The notes: a model not told the origin generated them from the sequence alone. 64,000 bases of DNA from Roseimaritima ulvae (GCF_008065135.1 NZ_CP042914.1:5809404-5873403), one strand, 5' to 3'; positions 1 through 9,578 are shown, numbered from the stretch's first letter. Translations and numbers: made by a program.

Positions 1-1059
1 CCAGCGGCCAGCGCCGGCGGTTTGATGTTGGGAGACATCTGCCGTTTGAAAGGTCAGGAAGGCAACACCCTGCAGGGCCTGGGCCTGGTCGTCGGTCTTA
101 AGGGCACCGGCGATCCCGACGCCCGTCCCACCGCCCGTGCGTTGGCTCGCATGATGCAGTTGATGGGGGGCCAAATGGCTCGCGACGGCGCCGGCCAGCT
201 GGACCTATCCGATGTGGAAGATGCCAAGAATGTGGCCCTGGTGTTTGTCTCCGCCCAGATCCCACCGACCGGCGCCCAACAGGGCGATCGATTGAACCTG
301 AGAGTCAACGCGATCAGCGCCAAGAGTTTGGACGGTGGTTATTTAATGCTGACGCCGTTGCTGGGGCCGCGCAGCGATAACCCTCAGGTGTACGCTTTGG
401 CCGAAGGGCCGCTGCAACTGTCTCCCGATGAAACGCCCACCACCGCGTTGATCCAGGGGGGAGCCAAAATGGAAGCCACCGTGAACACGCAGTTTTACGC
501 CGATGGCAAAATCACCCTGATCATTAATCCGGACTTCGCCGACTTCGATACCACCCAGCGAATCGAAGACGAGATCAATAACTTGGGCCAATTAACCATC
601 GGTTACGAAGGCGCCAATGCCAACGCCTCGCAGCGGGCCGTCAAAGCCCGCGCGATCGGGCAATCGCACGTCGAGGTGCCGATTCCCGAAATCTATCAGC
701 GGAACCCGATCAAATTTATTTCCTTGATCCTGAACATTCCCATCCAGCTGCCCAAGAACTCCTCGCGTGTGGTCATCAACGAACGCGATGGAGTGGTGGT
801 GATCGGTGAAGACGTGGAAATCGCTCCGGTGTTGATCTCTCATCGCGGGCTGCGGATCGAAGCGGTCGCCAACCGTTCCTTCGTCGAACTCGATGCCACC
901 ATGCCGCTGGATCCACAAGCTCCACGGACCGGCAACGTCAAATTAAAAAATCTGGCCGACGCATTGAACGCCTTGGATGTGCCCACCGATGATCTGATCG
1001 CCATTATCAAAACGCTGAAACTCAAAGGCGACCTGTACGGCGAAGTGATTTTTAAGTAG
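1..1059 (+). CDS. flgI: Flagellar P-ring protein FlgI (5' truncated by window)
   Basis: FlgI forms the P ring, the periplasmic bushing around the flagellar rod in the peptidoglycan layer. The reading frame is open from base 1, and the residues around GNTLQGLGLVVGLKGTGDP match the conserved N-terminal region of mature FlgI, so the signal peptide and start lie upstream of the window. A TTG at 22 could act as a start but falls inside this conserved region, so I treat the gene as partial. The C-terminal stretch NLADALNALDVPTDDLIAII is the typical FlgI ending. It is followed after 22 bases by a FlgJ-type gene, as in flagellar clusters, which supports the call. A P ring implies a diderm envelope with peptidoglycan. 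Confidence 0.95.
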   Translation, partial: PAASAGGLMLGDICRLKGQEGNTLQGLGLVVGLKGTGDPDARPTARALARMMQLMGGQMARDGAGQLDLSDVEDAKNVALVFVSAQIPPTGAQQGDRLNLRVNAISAKSLDGGYLMLTPLLGPRSDNPQVYALAEGPLQLSPDETPTTALIQGGAKMEATVNTQFYADGKITLIINPDFADFDTTQRIEDEINNLGQLTIGYEGANANASQRAVKARAIGQSHVEVPIPEIYQRNPIKFISLILNIPIQLPKNSSRVVINERDGVVVIGEDVEIAPVLISHRGLRIEAVANRSFVELDATMPLDPQAPRTGNVKLKNLADALNALDVPTDDLIAIIKTLKLKGDLYGEVIFK

Positions 1060-1081
1060 CCCCTCTATCAACCAATACCCC

Positions 1082-1396
1082 ATGACCATCCCATCCAACT
1101 TGCCGACTGCCCATCCAGCGACCTACAGCGCTTCGTCCGCTGTCAGCCCGCCCAGCGGACAGGGCGAGGAACTGCGCGAAGCCTTTACGCAGTTTGTCGG
1201 CCAGACATTGTTCGGTCAGATGCTCTCGTCGATGCGGTCGACGGTCGACAAGCCGGCGTATTTTCACGGCGGCAAAACCGAAGAAATCTTCCAACAGCAG
1301 CTCGACCAAGTGCTGGTCGAAGACATCACCGATGCGTCGGCCGACAAGATCGCCGACCCGATGTTCGAACTTTTTAACATGCGCCGAAACGGATAA
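1082..1396 (+). CDS. FlgJ-type rod-binding protein
   Basis: This 104-residue protein matches the N-terminal rod-binding domain of FlgJ: the segment EELREAFTQFVGQTLFGQML, the central YFHGGKTEEIFQQQLDQVL and the closing DPMFELF are typical of the Rod-binding Pfam family. It lacks the C-terminal muramidase domain of enterobacterial FlgJ, as is common outside gamma-proteobacteria, so any peptidoglycan-cleaving activity must come from another protein. It probably caps or chaperones rod assembly in the periplasm. It sits directly downstream of flgI and 6 bases upstream of the next frame, so the three genes look like one operon. Start is ATG; the first 25 residues are poorly conserved in type. Confidence 0.85.
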   Translation: MTIPSNLPTAHPATYSASSAVSPPSGQGEELREAFTQFVGQTLFGQMLSSMRSTVDKPAYFHGGKTEEIFQQQLDQVLVEDITDASADKIADPMFELFNMRRNG

Positions 1397-1402
1397 ACAA
1401 TC

Positions 1403-1897
1403 ATGACAAAATGGTTAGACGATTTGTCCGAATACCTGGACCAACTGGAAGCCATGGCCGGCGAGCTGGGCGAAACCGTCCAGACCGCGCGGAGCCTGAC
1501 CAAGGACGGCGCCTTTGCATCTTTGCATGAGTCGACCACCGCTTTACAGCAGGGCCTGACCGAATTGGAGAACCTGGTGGAGCAGCGGCGACGGCTGCTG
1601 GACCGGCCCGACGCGCCAGCGGGATGCTACTCGCTGCGAGAAGCCTTGTCGCAGCTGGACGCCGACGCCGACGTCCGTCACAGCGCCACGTTTTTGTGGC
1701 AGCGTTGCCAACAGATCGGTCAACAGATCGATCAGGTCCGTGAAGACGCCCTGGCCCTGTTTGTGTGTCAGTACCATCTGGCCGATACGACCAGCCATTT
1801 CCTGCGATTGCTGATGCCCGCAGCCGAACGGTCGGAAACCTACAGCCCGTCCGCAGGCAGCCACCAGGGGGGAGGATTACTGGATCAGGCGGGTTAG
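1403..1897 (+). CDS. Putative FlgN-like flagellar chaperone
   Basis: A 164-residue predicted all-helical soluble protein, rich in Gln, Leu and Glu, with no signal peptide or membrane segment. It begins 6 bases after the FlgJ-type gene. In many flagellar clusters the gene after flgJ is flgM or flgN, and the helical character with heptad-like spacing fits FlgN, the cytoplasmic export chaperone for hook-associated proteins. I see no diagnostic motif, so the call rests on position, length and composition. It could be an unrelated helical protein of the same operon. The C-terminal 20 residues are Ser/Gly-rich and likely disordered. Confidence 0.45.
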   Translation: MTKWLDDLSEYLDQLEAMAGELGETVQTARSLTKDGAFASLHESTTALQQGLTELENLVEQRRRLLDRPDAPAGCYSLREALSQLDADADVRHSATFLWQRCQQIGQQIDQVREDALALFVCQYHLADTTSHFLRLLMPAAERSETYSPSAGSHQGGGLLDQAG

Positions 1898-1981
1898 TTA
1901 CGGGACTACATGCGAGGCCTCCGGTCGGTTAAATTCCTGTGTTCGAAATCGACCTCCTGCCTCCCACCCGCATACTTCTCT

Positions 1982-4900
1982 ATGACAATTCGTCCGATCA
2001 AACGACTGCTGGCCGCTAACCGCAGTGAAATTGCCACCCGTGTTTTCCGCAGTGCGACGGAACTGGGAATCGACACCGTGGCGATTTATTCTCACGAAGA
2101 TCGCTACGCTCTGCATCGCTTTAAGGCCGATCGGGCCTATCAAATCGGCAAACCAGGTGAACCGATCCGGTCGTATTTGAATATCCCCGCTATCGTGCGG
2201 CTGTGTCAGGAACACGACATCGATGCGGTCCATCCGGGTTATGGGTTTTTGTCTGAAAATCCGGATTTCGCCGCCGCGCTCGAAGCGGCCGGTATTTTGT
2301 TCGTCGGGCCCAGCGTGCATTCGCTGACCGTGCTGGGCGACAAGATGTCGGCCCGTGAAATCGCCGAAAAAGCCGGCGTGCCCGTCCTGGGCGGCACCAA
2401 TAAGGCGTTGAAAGATGCCGACGAAGCCCTGCAAGTTGCCAACGGTTTGGGCTTCCCCGTGATCCTCAAAGCGGCCAAGGGCGGTGGCGGACGAGGCATG
2501 CGGGTCGTTCACAACCCCGAAGAGTTGCCCAGCCAGTTCGAACAGGCCCAGCGTGAGGCGTTGACCGCGTTTGGCAGCGACGAAGTGTTCGTCGAACGTT
2601 TCGTGCAGCGGGCGCGGCACCTGGAAGTCCAACTGTTGGGCGACCGGCACGGCAATCTGTTGCACCTGTACGAACGCGACTGCAGCGTCCAGCGACGTCA
2701 CCAGAAGGTCGTCGAACTAGCCCCGGCGCCCAACCTGGCTCCGGATATCCGCGAAGCCCTCTGCGCTGCGGCATTAAAAATCGGCAACGCGGTCGGCTAT
2801 GAGAACGCCGGGACGGTCGAGTTTTTGTACGACGTCGACGCCCAGGATTTCTTCTTCATCGAAGTTAATCCGCGGATCCAGGTCGAACACACGGTTACCG
2901 AAGAAGTCACGGGAATCGATCTGGTACGTTCCCAAATCCTGGCCGCGCAGGGCCATGCGTTGGACGCCGACGCCCTCGGCTTGCCGCCACAAAACGAACT
3001 TCGCACGACCGGTTTTGCGATGCAATGCCGCGTCACCACCGAAGATCCGGAAAACCAGTTTCGCCCCGATTACGGTCGCATCAGCCACTATCGTTCGGCC
3101 GCCGGTCTGGGCATTCGCTTAGACGCCGGCAGCGCGTTTTCCGGCGCCGTCGTCAATCCCTTCTACGACTCAATGCTGGTCAAAGTCACCGCCCGCGGCC
3201 GCACGCTGCCGGAAGCGTCGGGGCGGATGGACCGCGTGCTGCAGGAATTCCGCATCCGCGGCGTCAAAACCAACATTCCGTTTTTGATCCGGTTGGTCAA
3301 CAACGAAACCTTCCTGGCCGGCGAAGCCACCACGCGGCTGATCGACCAGACGCCCGAACTGGTGCAACTGCCCAAGCGTCGTGACCGCGCCACGAAAATC
3401 TTGAGATTCCTGGCCGAACAGATCGTCAACGGCAATCCGCTGGTGGCCGATCGACCGGTCGCCACGCGTCGCCAGCCCGCACCGGTGCCCGAAGCCGAAG
3501 GCCCGATCCCCGACGGCAGCCGCACGGCATTCGAAGCCGGAGGCATGCCTGCCTTGCTGGATTGGATCAAACAAAGCCAGGGATTGTTGTTCACCGACAC
3601 CACGATGCGCGATGCCCATCAGTCCTTGCTGGCCACGCGGGTGCGGACCTACGACATGCTGCGAATCGCGCCTGCGTATGCTCGTCTGGCTCCGCAATTG
3701 TTCTCGCTGGAAATGTGGGGCGGAGCGACGTTTGACACCAGCATGCGGTTCCTTAAGGAAAGCCCTTGGCAACGTCTGGCCGACCTCCGCGAACAGGTGC
3801 CCAACATTCTGTTCCAAATGCTGCTGCGAGCCAGCAACGCGGTCGGCTACACCAACTACCCGGACAACGTCGTCCAGCTGTTTGTGCAAGAAGCCGCCGC
3901 GGCCGGGATGGACGTGTTCCGGGTCTTCGACGCGCTTAACTGGGTGCCCAACATGCGGGTCGCCATGGAAGCCGTGTTGGAAGCCGGCAAGATCTGCGAG
4001 GCATCGATCTGCTACACCGGCGACTTGCAGAATCCGCAACGCACCAAATACGACTTGAAGTATTACGTCGATCTGGCCAAGCAGCTGGAGAACATGGGCG
4101 CCCAGATCCTGGCGATCAAAGACATGGCGGGGCTGTGCAAACCGGAAGCCGCGCGGATGCTGGTCAAAGCTCTCCGCGAAGAAATCGGACTGCCGATTCA
4201 CTTCCACACCCACGACACCGGCGGCACCCAAGCCGCCTCGATCCTGGCCGCTGCGAACGAAGGCCTGGAGATCGCCGATGCCGCTTTGGCGCCCCTGTCG
4301 GGCGGGACTTCCCAGGTCAACCTGAATATTTTGGTCGAAGCGGTTCGCAACACCGGCCACGATAGCGCCCTGCAAACCGAAGCCCTGACGCACCTGGCGA
4401 CGTACTGGCAAGCCGCTCGCGAATTTTATCTGCCCTTCGAAAGCCAAGTGCTGCCGGCCACCGGAGACCTGTACGAACACGAAATGCCCGGCGGCCAGTA
4501 CACCAACCTGTTCCAACAAGCTCGTGCGTTGGGCATGTCCGATCGTTGGGCGGAAGTCTGCAAGACCTACGCGACGGTCAACGAAATGCTGGGCGATATC
4601 GTCAAAGTCACGCCGACCAGCAAAGCCGTCGGGGACATGGCCCTGTTCATGGTCCAAAACGAACTGACCGCCAGCGATGTCCTGGACGGCAACAAACAGG
4701 TCGCCTTCCCGGCCTCGGTCATCGACCTGGTCGCCGGCCGCATGGGGCAGCCCATCGGTGGCTTCCCGCAAAAAATCATGGACGCCGTGCTGCAAGGCGA
4801 AACCGCGCTGACTCAACGGCCGGGCGAAAACCTGCCTCCCGCCGATATCGACGCGGCCATCAGCAAAGCCGGCGAACTGCTGGGCGGAACCGCCACGACA

Positions 4901-5428
4901 CGCGATGCGGCCTCCTACCTGTTGTACGAAAAGGTCTTCTCCGATTACGCCGAACACCTGCAGAAATACGGCCACGTCGAAGCCCTGCCGACGCCCAATT
5001 TCTTCTATGGACAAGAACCCGGCGAAGAGATCGCGGTCGAAATCGAACACGGCAAAACCCTGATCATCAAATACCTGACCACCGGCCAACCGCATCCCGA
5101 CGGAACCCGGACCGTGTTCTTTGAACTCAACGGCCAACCCCGCGAAGTCACCGTCGAAGACCGCTCGCTGGAACCCGAGAAAAAGGCGGCCGTCAAAGCC
5201 GACCCGGACCAGCCCGGACAGGTCGGCGCAACCATGCCCGGAATGGTGATCAACGTGGCCGTAGACGTTGGCGACCGCGTCAAATCCGGACAGAAACTAA
5301 TGGTCTTGGAAGCGATGAAGATGGAAACCACCATCAACGCCCCAGTCGACGGCAAAGTCGCTCGAGTGACCGTCGACCGAGGCAGCCAAGTCGAAGCCGG
5401 CGATCTGTTGGTAACGCTGGAGACCTAA
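1982..5428 (+). CDS. pyc: Pyruvate carboxylase
   Basis: Biotin-dependent enzyme that carboxylates pyruvate to oxaloacetate in the cytoplasm, an anaplerotic step. The 1148-residue length is that of single-chain pyruvate carboxylases. Domain order: biotin carboxylase at about 1-450, starting IKRLLAANRSEIATRVFRS, with the ATP-grasp glycine loop KAAKGGGGRGMRV near 160-172; carboxyltransferase at about 530-800, opening DTTMRDAHQSLLATRVRT; then a biotin carrier domain with EAMKMETT, in which Lys1113 is the biotinylation site. I chose ATG 1982 because homologues begin at MTIRPIKRLLAANR; an in-frame ATG at 1910 would add 24 unlike residues. It follows the flagellar genes on the same strand with 84 bases between. 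Confidence 0.96.
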   Translation: MTIRPIKRLLAANRSEIATRVFRSATELGIDTVAIYSHEDRYALHRFKADRAYQIGKPGEPIRSYLNIPAIVRLCQEHDIDAVHPGYGFLSENPDFAAALEAAGILFVGPSVHSLTVLGDKMSAREIAEKAGVPVLGGTNKALKDADEALQVANGLGFPVILKAAKGGGGRGMRVVHNPEELPSQFEQAQREALTAFGSDEVFVERFVQRARHLEVQLLGDRHGNLLHLYERDCSVQRRHQKVVELAPAPNLAPDIREALCAAALKIGNAVGYENAGTVEFLYDVDAQDFFFIEVNPRIQVEHTVTEEVTGIDLVRSQILAAQGHALDADALGLPPQNELRTTGFAMQCRVTTEDPENQFRPDYGRISHYRSAAGLGIRLDAGSAFSGAVVNPFYDSMLVKVTARGRTLPEASGRMDRVLQEFRIRGVKTNIPFLIRLVNNETFLAGEATTRLIDQTPELVQLPKRRDRATKILRFLAEQIVNGNPLVADRPVATRRQPAPVPEAEGPIPDGSRTAFEAGGMPALLDWIKQSQGLLFTDTTMRDAHQSLLATRVRTYDMLRIAPAYARLAPQLFSLEMWGGATFDTSMRFLKESPWQRLADLREQVPNILFQMLLRASNAVGYTNYPDNVVQLFVQEAAAAGMDVFRVFDALNWVPNMRVAMEAVLEAGKICEASICYTGDLQNPQRTKYDLKYYVDLAKQLENMGAQILAIKDMAGLCKPEAARMLVKALREEIGLPIHFHTHDTGGTQAASILAAANEGLEIADAALAPLSGGTSQVNLNILVEAVRNTGHDSALQTEALTHLATYWQAAREFYLPFESQVLPATGDLYEHEMPGGQYTNLFQQARALGMSDRWAEVCKTYATVNEMLGDIVKVTPTSKAVGDMALFMVQNELTASDVLDGNKQVAFPASVIDLVAGRMGQPIGGFPQKIMDAVLQGETALTQRPGENLPPADIDAAISKAGELLGGTATTRDAASYLLYEKVFSDYAEHLQKYGHVEALPTPNFFYGQEPGEEIAVEIEHGKTLIIKYLTTGQPHPDGTRTVFFELNGQPREVTVEDRSLEPEKKAAVKADPDQPGQVGATMPGMVINVAVDVGDRVKSGQKLMVLEAMKMETTINAPVDGKVARVTVDRGSQVEAGDLLVTLET

Positions 5429-5496
5429 ACGCGGGAAGGGAATACCAATGCCCAGGGGAGACGTGAGCGAATTCCACGAGGCGACGCCAGCAGCCC

Positions 5497-6483
5497 CTAT
5501 GGCTTGGGCTTGTCCGGTTTGGGTTTATCGCCGCTGGGCTTTTCCGGCTTGCCTGCGGCCGGTTTTTCTTTTTCCGCTTTGGCGGCGTCGCTTGCGGCTG
5601 CTTCGACCGGTTCTTCAAAGCCCGCTACGGCGACCTCGGATTCCTCCACGGGATCGGGTTTTGCGCTCAACATGCTATGCGGCAGGTCGTTGCTTAGCAG
5701 CGGCCAGCCTTCATCGAAATGCACCTCGGCGGTGTAATCGACCGGCGGCCGGTCGGAGATGCGAACCGGCATGCCGTTGTTATCGTCGTGTCCAAATTCG
5801 ATATCGCCGGCGACAAAACGCGTGCGATCTCGGATCGTTCCGCCCTGGAAGGGTCCCACGCCCAACACCCACAAATCTTTGGCCGAAGCCGTTGCTTGGG
5901 AGGTCCCCGACTGCCACACCGGCTTGCGGGTTTCGCGGTCATAGGCAAAGGCAGCGATCTTGGCGGCCGCTTCGCTGCTTTCTCGCCGCGCCAAGGAGAT
6001 TTCGGGAATCGTTGGCACCGCCGGCGCCGAGGGCAACAGCTGGGCCGCCGTCGAAACCGTGTTGCTGGCGGGAATCCCGTAGGTGGTTTGAAAACCATCG
6101 GATCCCAAGGTCCCGCAACGGGCCTCGATAACTAGTTCCGCGTCTTTTTGATTTTCCTGCAGCAAACAACCGGCGGCCACCACCTGCTGTCGCAGCGAAC
6201 TGGTGATGTAATCGGCATTCACAAACGCAGCCCCTTTGACGGACTTGATGTAGGTGGTATCCAGAAACACCTTCTTGCCGGCCAGGGGACGGAAATCGAT
6301 CGCCGCAATGCTGTGGTCGACGGCCTCGCTAAGCACCATCTGGTCGGTGGCTTCGTGCATCTTCGTGACTCCGCATCCGGATCCGCAGACGCATAACAGG
6401 GCGCAGGCAAGCAGCCCCATTCGCCACCCGACGTGACGAATCGGCAGAACGATAGAAAATGGGGTAGGCAACAAATTCAGCAT
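5497..6483 (-). CDS. Exported planctomycete protein, putative lipoprotein (DUF6655-like)
   Basis: About 328 residues from ATG 6483. The N-terminus has a basic residue and a hydrophobic run followed by a Cys-rich stretch (CVCGSGCGVT), which suggests a lipoprotein signal, although position -3 is not the usual Leu. After it come HEATDQMVLSEAVD and FRPLAGKKVFLDT, which resemble planctomycete lipoproteins catalogued as DUF6655; that assignment is from memory and not computed. The last 40 residues are a Lys/Pro/Glu tail (KPEKPSGDKPKPDKPKP). Function unknown. Longer in-frame starts up to 6639 would extend into a purine-rich intergenic repeat, so I reject them. Divergent from the DUF11 gene. Confidence 0.65.
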   Translation of the reverse strand: MLNLLPTPFSIVLPIRHVGWRMGLLACALLCVCGSGCGVTKMHEATDQMVLSEAVDHSIAAIDFRPLAGKKVFLDTTYIKSVKGAAFVNADYITSSLRQQVVAAGCLLQENQKDAELVIEARCGTLGSDGFQTTYGIPASNTVSTAAQLLPSAPAVPTIPEISLARRESSEAAAKIAAFAYDRETRKPVWQSGTSQATASAKDLWVLGVGPFQGGTIRDRTRFVAGDIEFGHDDNNGMPVRISDRPPVDYTAEVHFDEGWPLLSNDLPHSMLSAKPDPVEESEVAVAGFEEPVEAAASDAAKAEKEKPAAGKPEKPSGDKPKPDKPKP

Positions 6484-6582
6484 GGTGAAGGCGGGATGCT
6501 GGGCAGGCTCTGGAAGAATTAGAGATAAGAAAAAGCGAGCGGCACAGGCAAGAGCAAAGAGGAAGGGGGAAGAAAGGGGTGA

Positions 6583-6690
6583 AGGGTAAAGGGGTGAAGG
6601 GTAAAGGGACCTAAGGGACGGAAAGGACCAAAGGGACAATAGCGCTGTCCTTTCTGTCCCTCCTCTTTCTTGCTCTTTCTTTTTTTCGCT
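6583..6690. repeat. GGGAC-type purine/pyrimidine inverted repeat
   Basis: The left arm is almost pure purine with AAGGGAC and AAAGGAC units. The right arm is pyrimidine with GTCCTTT and GTCCCT units, around a central AGCGCT. Similar elements occur at 48011-48075, 52204-52318 and 59990-60091. It sits between the divergent genes at 6483 and 6727. Confidence 0.7.
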
Positions 6691-6726
6691 CTTTAGACAA
6701 TTTCCAAATTTTGTTAAGAACCCCCT

Positions 6727-9429
6727 ATGCAGCCCAAGGAAGTGGCTGCGTTTGCTTCGTCCCGCACAGGAATTGCTGCGATGAAACGCTTGGGCGTTAA
6801 ACTAGCCGGTGGAGCCGGCGTCGTACTATTAGGGGTTCTGGCAGCCGCTCAGGCCCAGAAAGATCCTTCGACTTCGACCGCCGAGTTGGAACGCGAGCTG
6901 ATCGCCAACCAACCGGCCGCTCCCATCGCGGCGATCAACGAAGAACCCTGGGATTCCGAGTCGACGATTTATCGCGGCAACGATCCGGCGCCCGGCGTGC
7001 CCGACGCCGCCGCCTCGCCAGGCTTTCCGTCTGCCGCGCCGACGAACCCCGCTGAAGACTATCCCGCGGCGGCTGGACCGGCGACCATCCAATTGGCCGC
7101 CCATGAGGCGCCCGTGACGGAATCACCTGCTGCCGACGTGCATCCCGATTTCCCTATGACCTCGCCCCCCGATGCGGCCGCTCAGCCCGTCCCGACGGGA
7201 GCCGAAATGCAAGCCGGCCCGGGCCTTGCCATGCCGCTTGGCGAGGCCGCCACCAGCCCCGACGCCGCCGCCGCTTCGGGCCCCGCCATGGCATTTCCCG
7301 GTTCCTTCCCCGGTGAAGCGCCCGCACCAACCGAAAACACGGCTCCCGCCGCCGCGGACTCAGCCAGCATGCCCGAGCTGGACATGTCCGCCGAAGCTCC
7401 CGGCAGCAACGCCCTGACCACGCCCAACGTGCTGCGAGGCGAAGTCTCGATGCAGGATATCTCCGCCCCCGAAGCGGAAAACGCCGCCGAGATGTCGGCC
7501 GCAGCGATAGCGCCGGAGACGTCAGCCGAAGCCCCACCAGCGACCGTCGCTGCGCCCCAAGCCGCCACCTTGGCCGCTCCCACCGCTGCCGACGATTCCG
7601 CCTATCAATTCCAAGCCGCCGAAATGCGGACCGTCCCGGCGATGCCCGAAACCGATCCCCTCGCCGCAGCCGCCCCCGAAGCCATGGCGCCTGCCACAAC
7701 GATGCCCGCAGCCGTCATGGCCGAAACGCAACCCGCCCCGCCTCCGCAAGCCAACGCAGCCTTCCCAGCCGCGGCGAACGATCCACCTTCGTTGGCCGGC
7801 AACAGCGTGCCAGCCGGCGGCGTCCAGTCGCCCACAGCAGTCGCGTTCCCCGCTCAATTACCGGCTGCTCAACCACCGGCTGCTCAACCCGCCATGGCAC
7901 CGCAAAGCACCGCGGCGCCCCAGGGCTTCCCCGCAGCCGCGCCCCAGCCCATCGCCGCGGCACAGCCCCAAGCGGCTCCGGCGATCGGACGCATCGCCTC
8001 GCGTGACACCACTTCGCTGCCGGCGATGGAAAATGTCATGGGACAGCCCGGCGACCGTCGCTGGGAGGGAGCTCAGGCGCCCAGCGTGTTGATTCACAAA
8101 CGAGCTCCCGAAGAAGTCAAAGTCGGCAAGCCGGCGACCTTCGTGATCGACGTCCGTAATGTCGGTACCACCGATGCCTACAACGTTCAGGTTCACGACA
8201 AGGTTCCCGATGGAATGCGTTTGGTCGATGCCATGCCGCAACCCACCGGCACCGCCGATGCATTGACTTGGTCGCTGGGTGGACTGGAACCGGGCGGCGA
8301 GCGTTCGATCACGATGCAATTGATTCCCGAAACCGAAGGCGAACTTGGCAGCGTGGCACGCGTCACCTTCGAAGCCGCCGCCTCGGTGCGAACCATCGCC
8401 ACCCGTCCCGAACTGCGTATCCGTCAACGGGCTCCCGAACGTGTGCTGATCGGCCAACAGTTGGAGCTGGAAATCAGCATCGAAAACGTGGGTACCGGAA
8501 CCGCCACCGGCGTCGTGTTGCAAGAAGATGTCCCCGAAGGTCTGGAACACCCCAAGGGCCGCCAGCTGGACAACCTGCTGGGCGATCTGGGCCCCGGCGA
8601 AACCCGCACCCAGATCCTGCGACTGCGAGCCACCGCGGCCGGCAACGTCCAGAACGTGGTCCGGCTGATCAGCGATGACAACCTCAGCGCCGAAGACGCC
8701 GTGGCCGTGGAAGTCGTGGCCCCGCAAATTGCGCTGGAACTGCAAGGCCCCTCGAAGCGATTCTTGGAACGCCCCGCGACCTACAATATCGCCCTGGCCA
8801 ACACCGGTACGGCCAACGCCACGAACGTCGAACTTGTGGCTTACCTCGATCGCGGCTTCAGCTTCGTCAGCACCGAACACGAAGGCCAGTATGATCCTTC
8901 GCGTCACGCCATCTATTGGTCGCTAGCCGAACTGCCGACCGGAGCCAATGGCACCGTGCCGCTGACGCTGCTGCCGGTTGAAGAAGGCGAACAAGCGGTC
9001 CGTCTGGAAGTCACCGGCGACCTGGGTGTCCGTGAGAAAAACGAAAAATTGGTGCTCATCGATACGCTGGCCGAACTGTCGTTCTCGGTGGCCGACGATC
9101 AAGACCCCGTGGAAACCGGCAGCGAAACGACCTACGAAATCCGTGTGACTAACAGCGGATCGCGTGGCGACACCAACGTCCAGCTGAAAGTCCAATTGCC
9201 GCCTCAACTGGAGCTGGTCAGCGCCGACCGCAATGCCGGCACCGACGGCCGAGGTCTGGTCGCCTTCGAACCGCTGCCGCGCCTGACCTCGCAACATGAA
9301 GAGGTCTATCGACTGCGGGTTCGCGGCAACACGCCAGGCACGCACAAGATCCAAGCGATCTTGACCAGCGATCAGTCCACCGTCCCGGTGACCAAAGAAG
9401 AGAGCACCACGGTCTACAGCGATCAGTAG
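6727..9429 (+). CDS. Large exported protein with four DUF11-like repeats
   Basis: A 900-residue protein. The N-terminus contains a hydrophobic signal-like helix (VKLAGGAGVVLLGVLAAAQA); the true start may be ATG 6781, giving MKRLGVKLAGG. Residues about 30-440 are a low-complexity Ala/Pro/Glu/Met region, probably an unstructured stalk. From about 447 to the end there are four DUF11-type immunoglobulin-like units of roughly 110 residues, each with the theme FVIDVRNVGTTDAYNVQVHD and VPDGMRLV. DUF11 repeats are frequent in planctomycete surface and cell-wall proteins; adhesion or envelope structure is an inference. No C-terminal anchor is seen. Stands alone, with REP-like hairpins immediately downstream. 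Confidence 0.85.
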   Translation: MQPKEVAAFASSRTGIAAMKRLGVKLAGGAGVVLLGVLAAAQAQKDPSTSTAELERELIANQPAAPIAAINEEPWDSESTIYRGNDPAPGVPDAAASPGFPSAAPTNPAEDYPAAAGPATIQLAAHEAPVTESPAADVHPDFPMTSPPDAAAQPVPTGAEMQAGPGLAMPLGEAATSPDAAAASGPAMAFPGSFPGEAPAPTENTAPAAADSASMPELDMSAEAPGSNALTTPNVLRGEVSMQDISAPEAENAAEMSAAAIAPETSAEAPPATVAAPQAATLAAPTAADDSAYQFQAAEMRTVPAMPETDPLAAAAPEAMAPATTMPAAVMAETQPAPPPQANAAFPAAANDPPSLAGNSVPAGGVQSPTAVAFPAQLPAAQPPAAQPAMAPQSTAAPQGFPAAAPQPIAAAQPQAAPAIGRIASRDTTSLPAMENVMGQPGDRRWEGAQAPSVLIHKRAPEEVKVGKPATFVIDVRNVGTTDAYNVQVHDKVPDGMRLVDAMPQPTGTADALTWSLGGLEPGGERSITMQLIPETEGELGSVARVTFEAAASVRTIATRPELRIRQRAPERVLIGQQLELEISIENVGTGTATGVVLQEDVPEGLEHPKGRQLDNLLGDLGPGETRTQILRLRATAAGNVQNVVRLISDDNLSAEDAVAVEVVAPQIALELQGPSKRFLERPATYNIALANTGTANATNVELVAYLDRGFSFVSTEHEGQYDPSRHAIYWSLAELPTGANGTVPLTLLPVEEGEQAVRLEVTGDLGVREKNEKLVLIDTLAELSFSVADDQDPVETGSETTYEIRVTNSGSRGDTNVQLKVQLPPQLELVSADRNAGTDGRGLVAFEPLPRLTSQHEEVYRLRVRGNTPGTHKIQAILTSDQSTVPVTKEESTTVYSDQ

Positions 9430-9457
9430 GCGTTCGAAGTCCCTCGACCGCAGCTAC

Positions 9458-9578
9458 GTAGCTACGCTCGCCAGAGCGTGGGCAGCTGCGACGCAAAGCC
9501 CTCCGTCCCACCGTCTGGCGACGGTAGCTACGATGCGCCCTCTACTCCACGGTCCAAACTCTGGCGAGTTCGGCTACG
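9458..9578. repeat. Cluster of three REP-like TGGC-loop hairpins
   Basis: Three 24-25 bp elements at 9458-9481 (minus orientation, stem CGCTC/GAGCG), 9508-9532 (stem CCGTC/GACGG) and 9554-9578 (stem AACTC/GAGTT). All share the loop TGGC (GCCA in the opposite orientation) and a GCTAC tail. Further copies are at 23419, 23460, 34734-34877, 47119 and 48082. They lie between the DUF11 gene and the PSD1-type gene. Confidence 0.85.

Noticed and set aside
3170-5137. Long minus-strand open frame opposite pyruvate carboxylase
   Set aside because: It is the mirror of a strongly conserved gene in GC-rich DNA; it has no motif, start context or composition of its own.
5448-6131. Plus-strand 227-codon frame opposite the DUF6655-like lipoprotein
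   Set aside because: Arg/Pro-rich translation typical of a shadow frame; the minus strand has signal peptide and family motifs.
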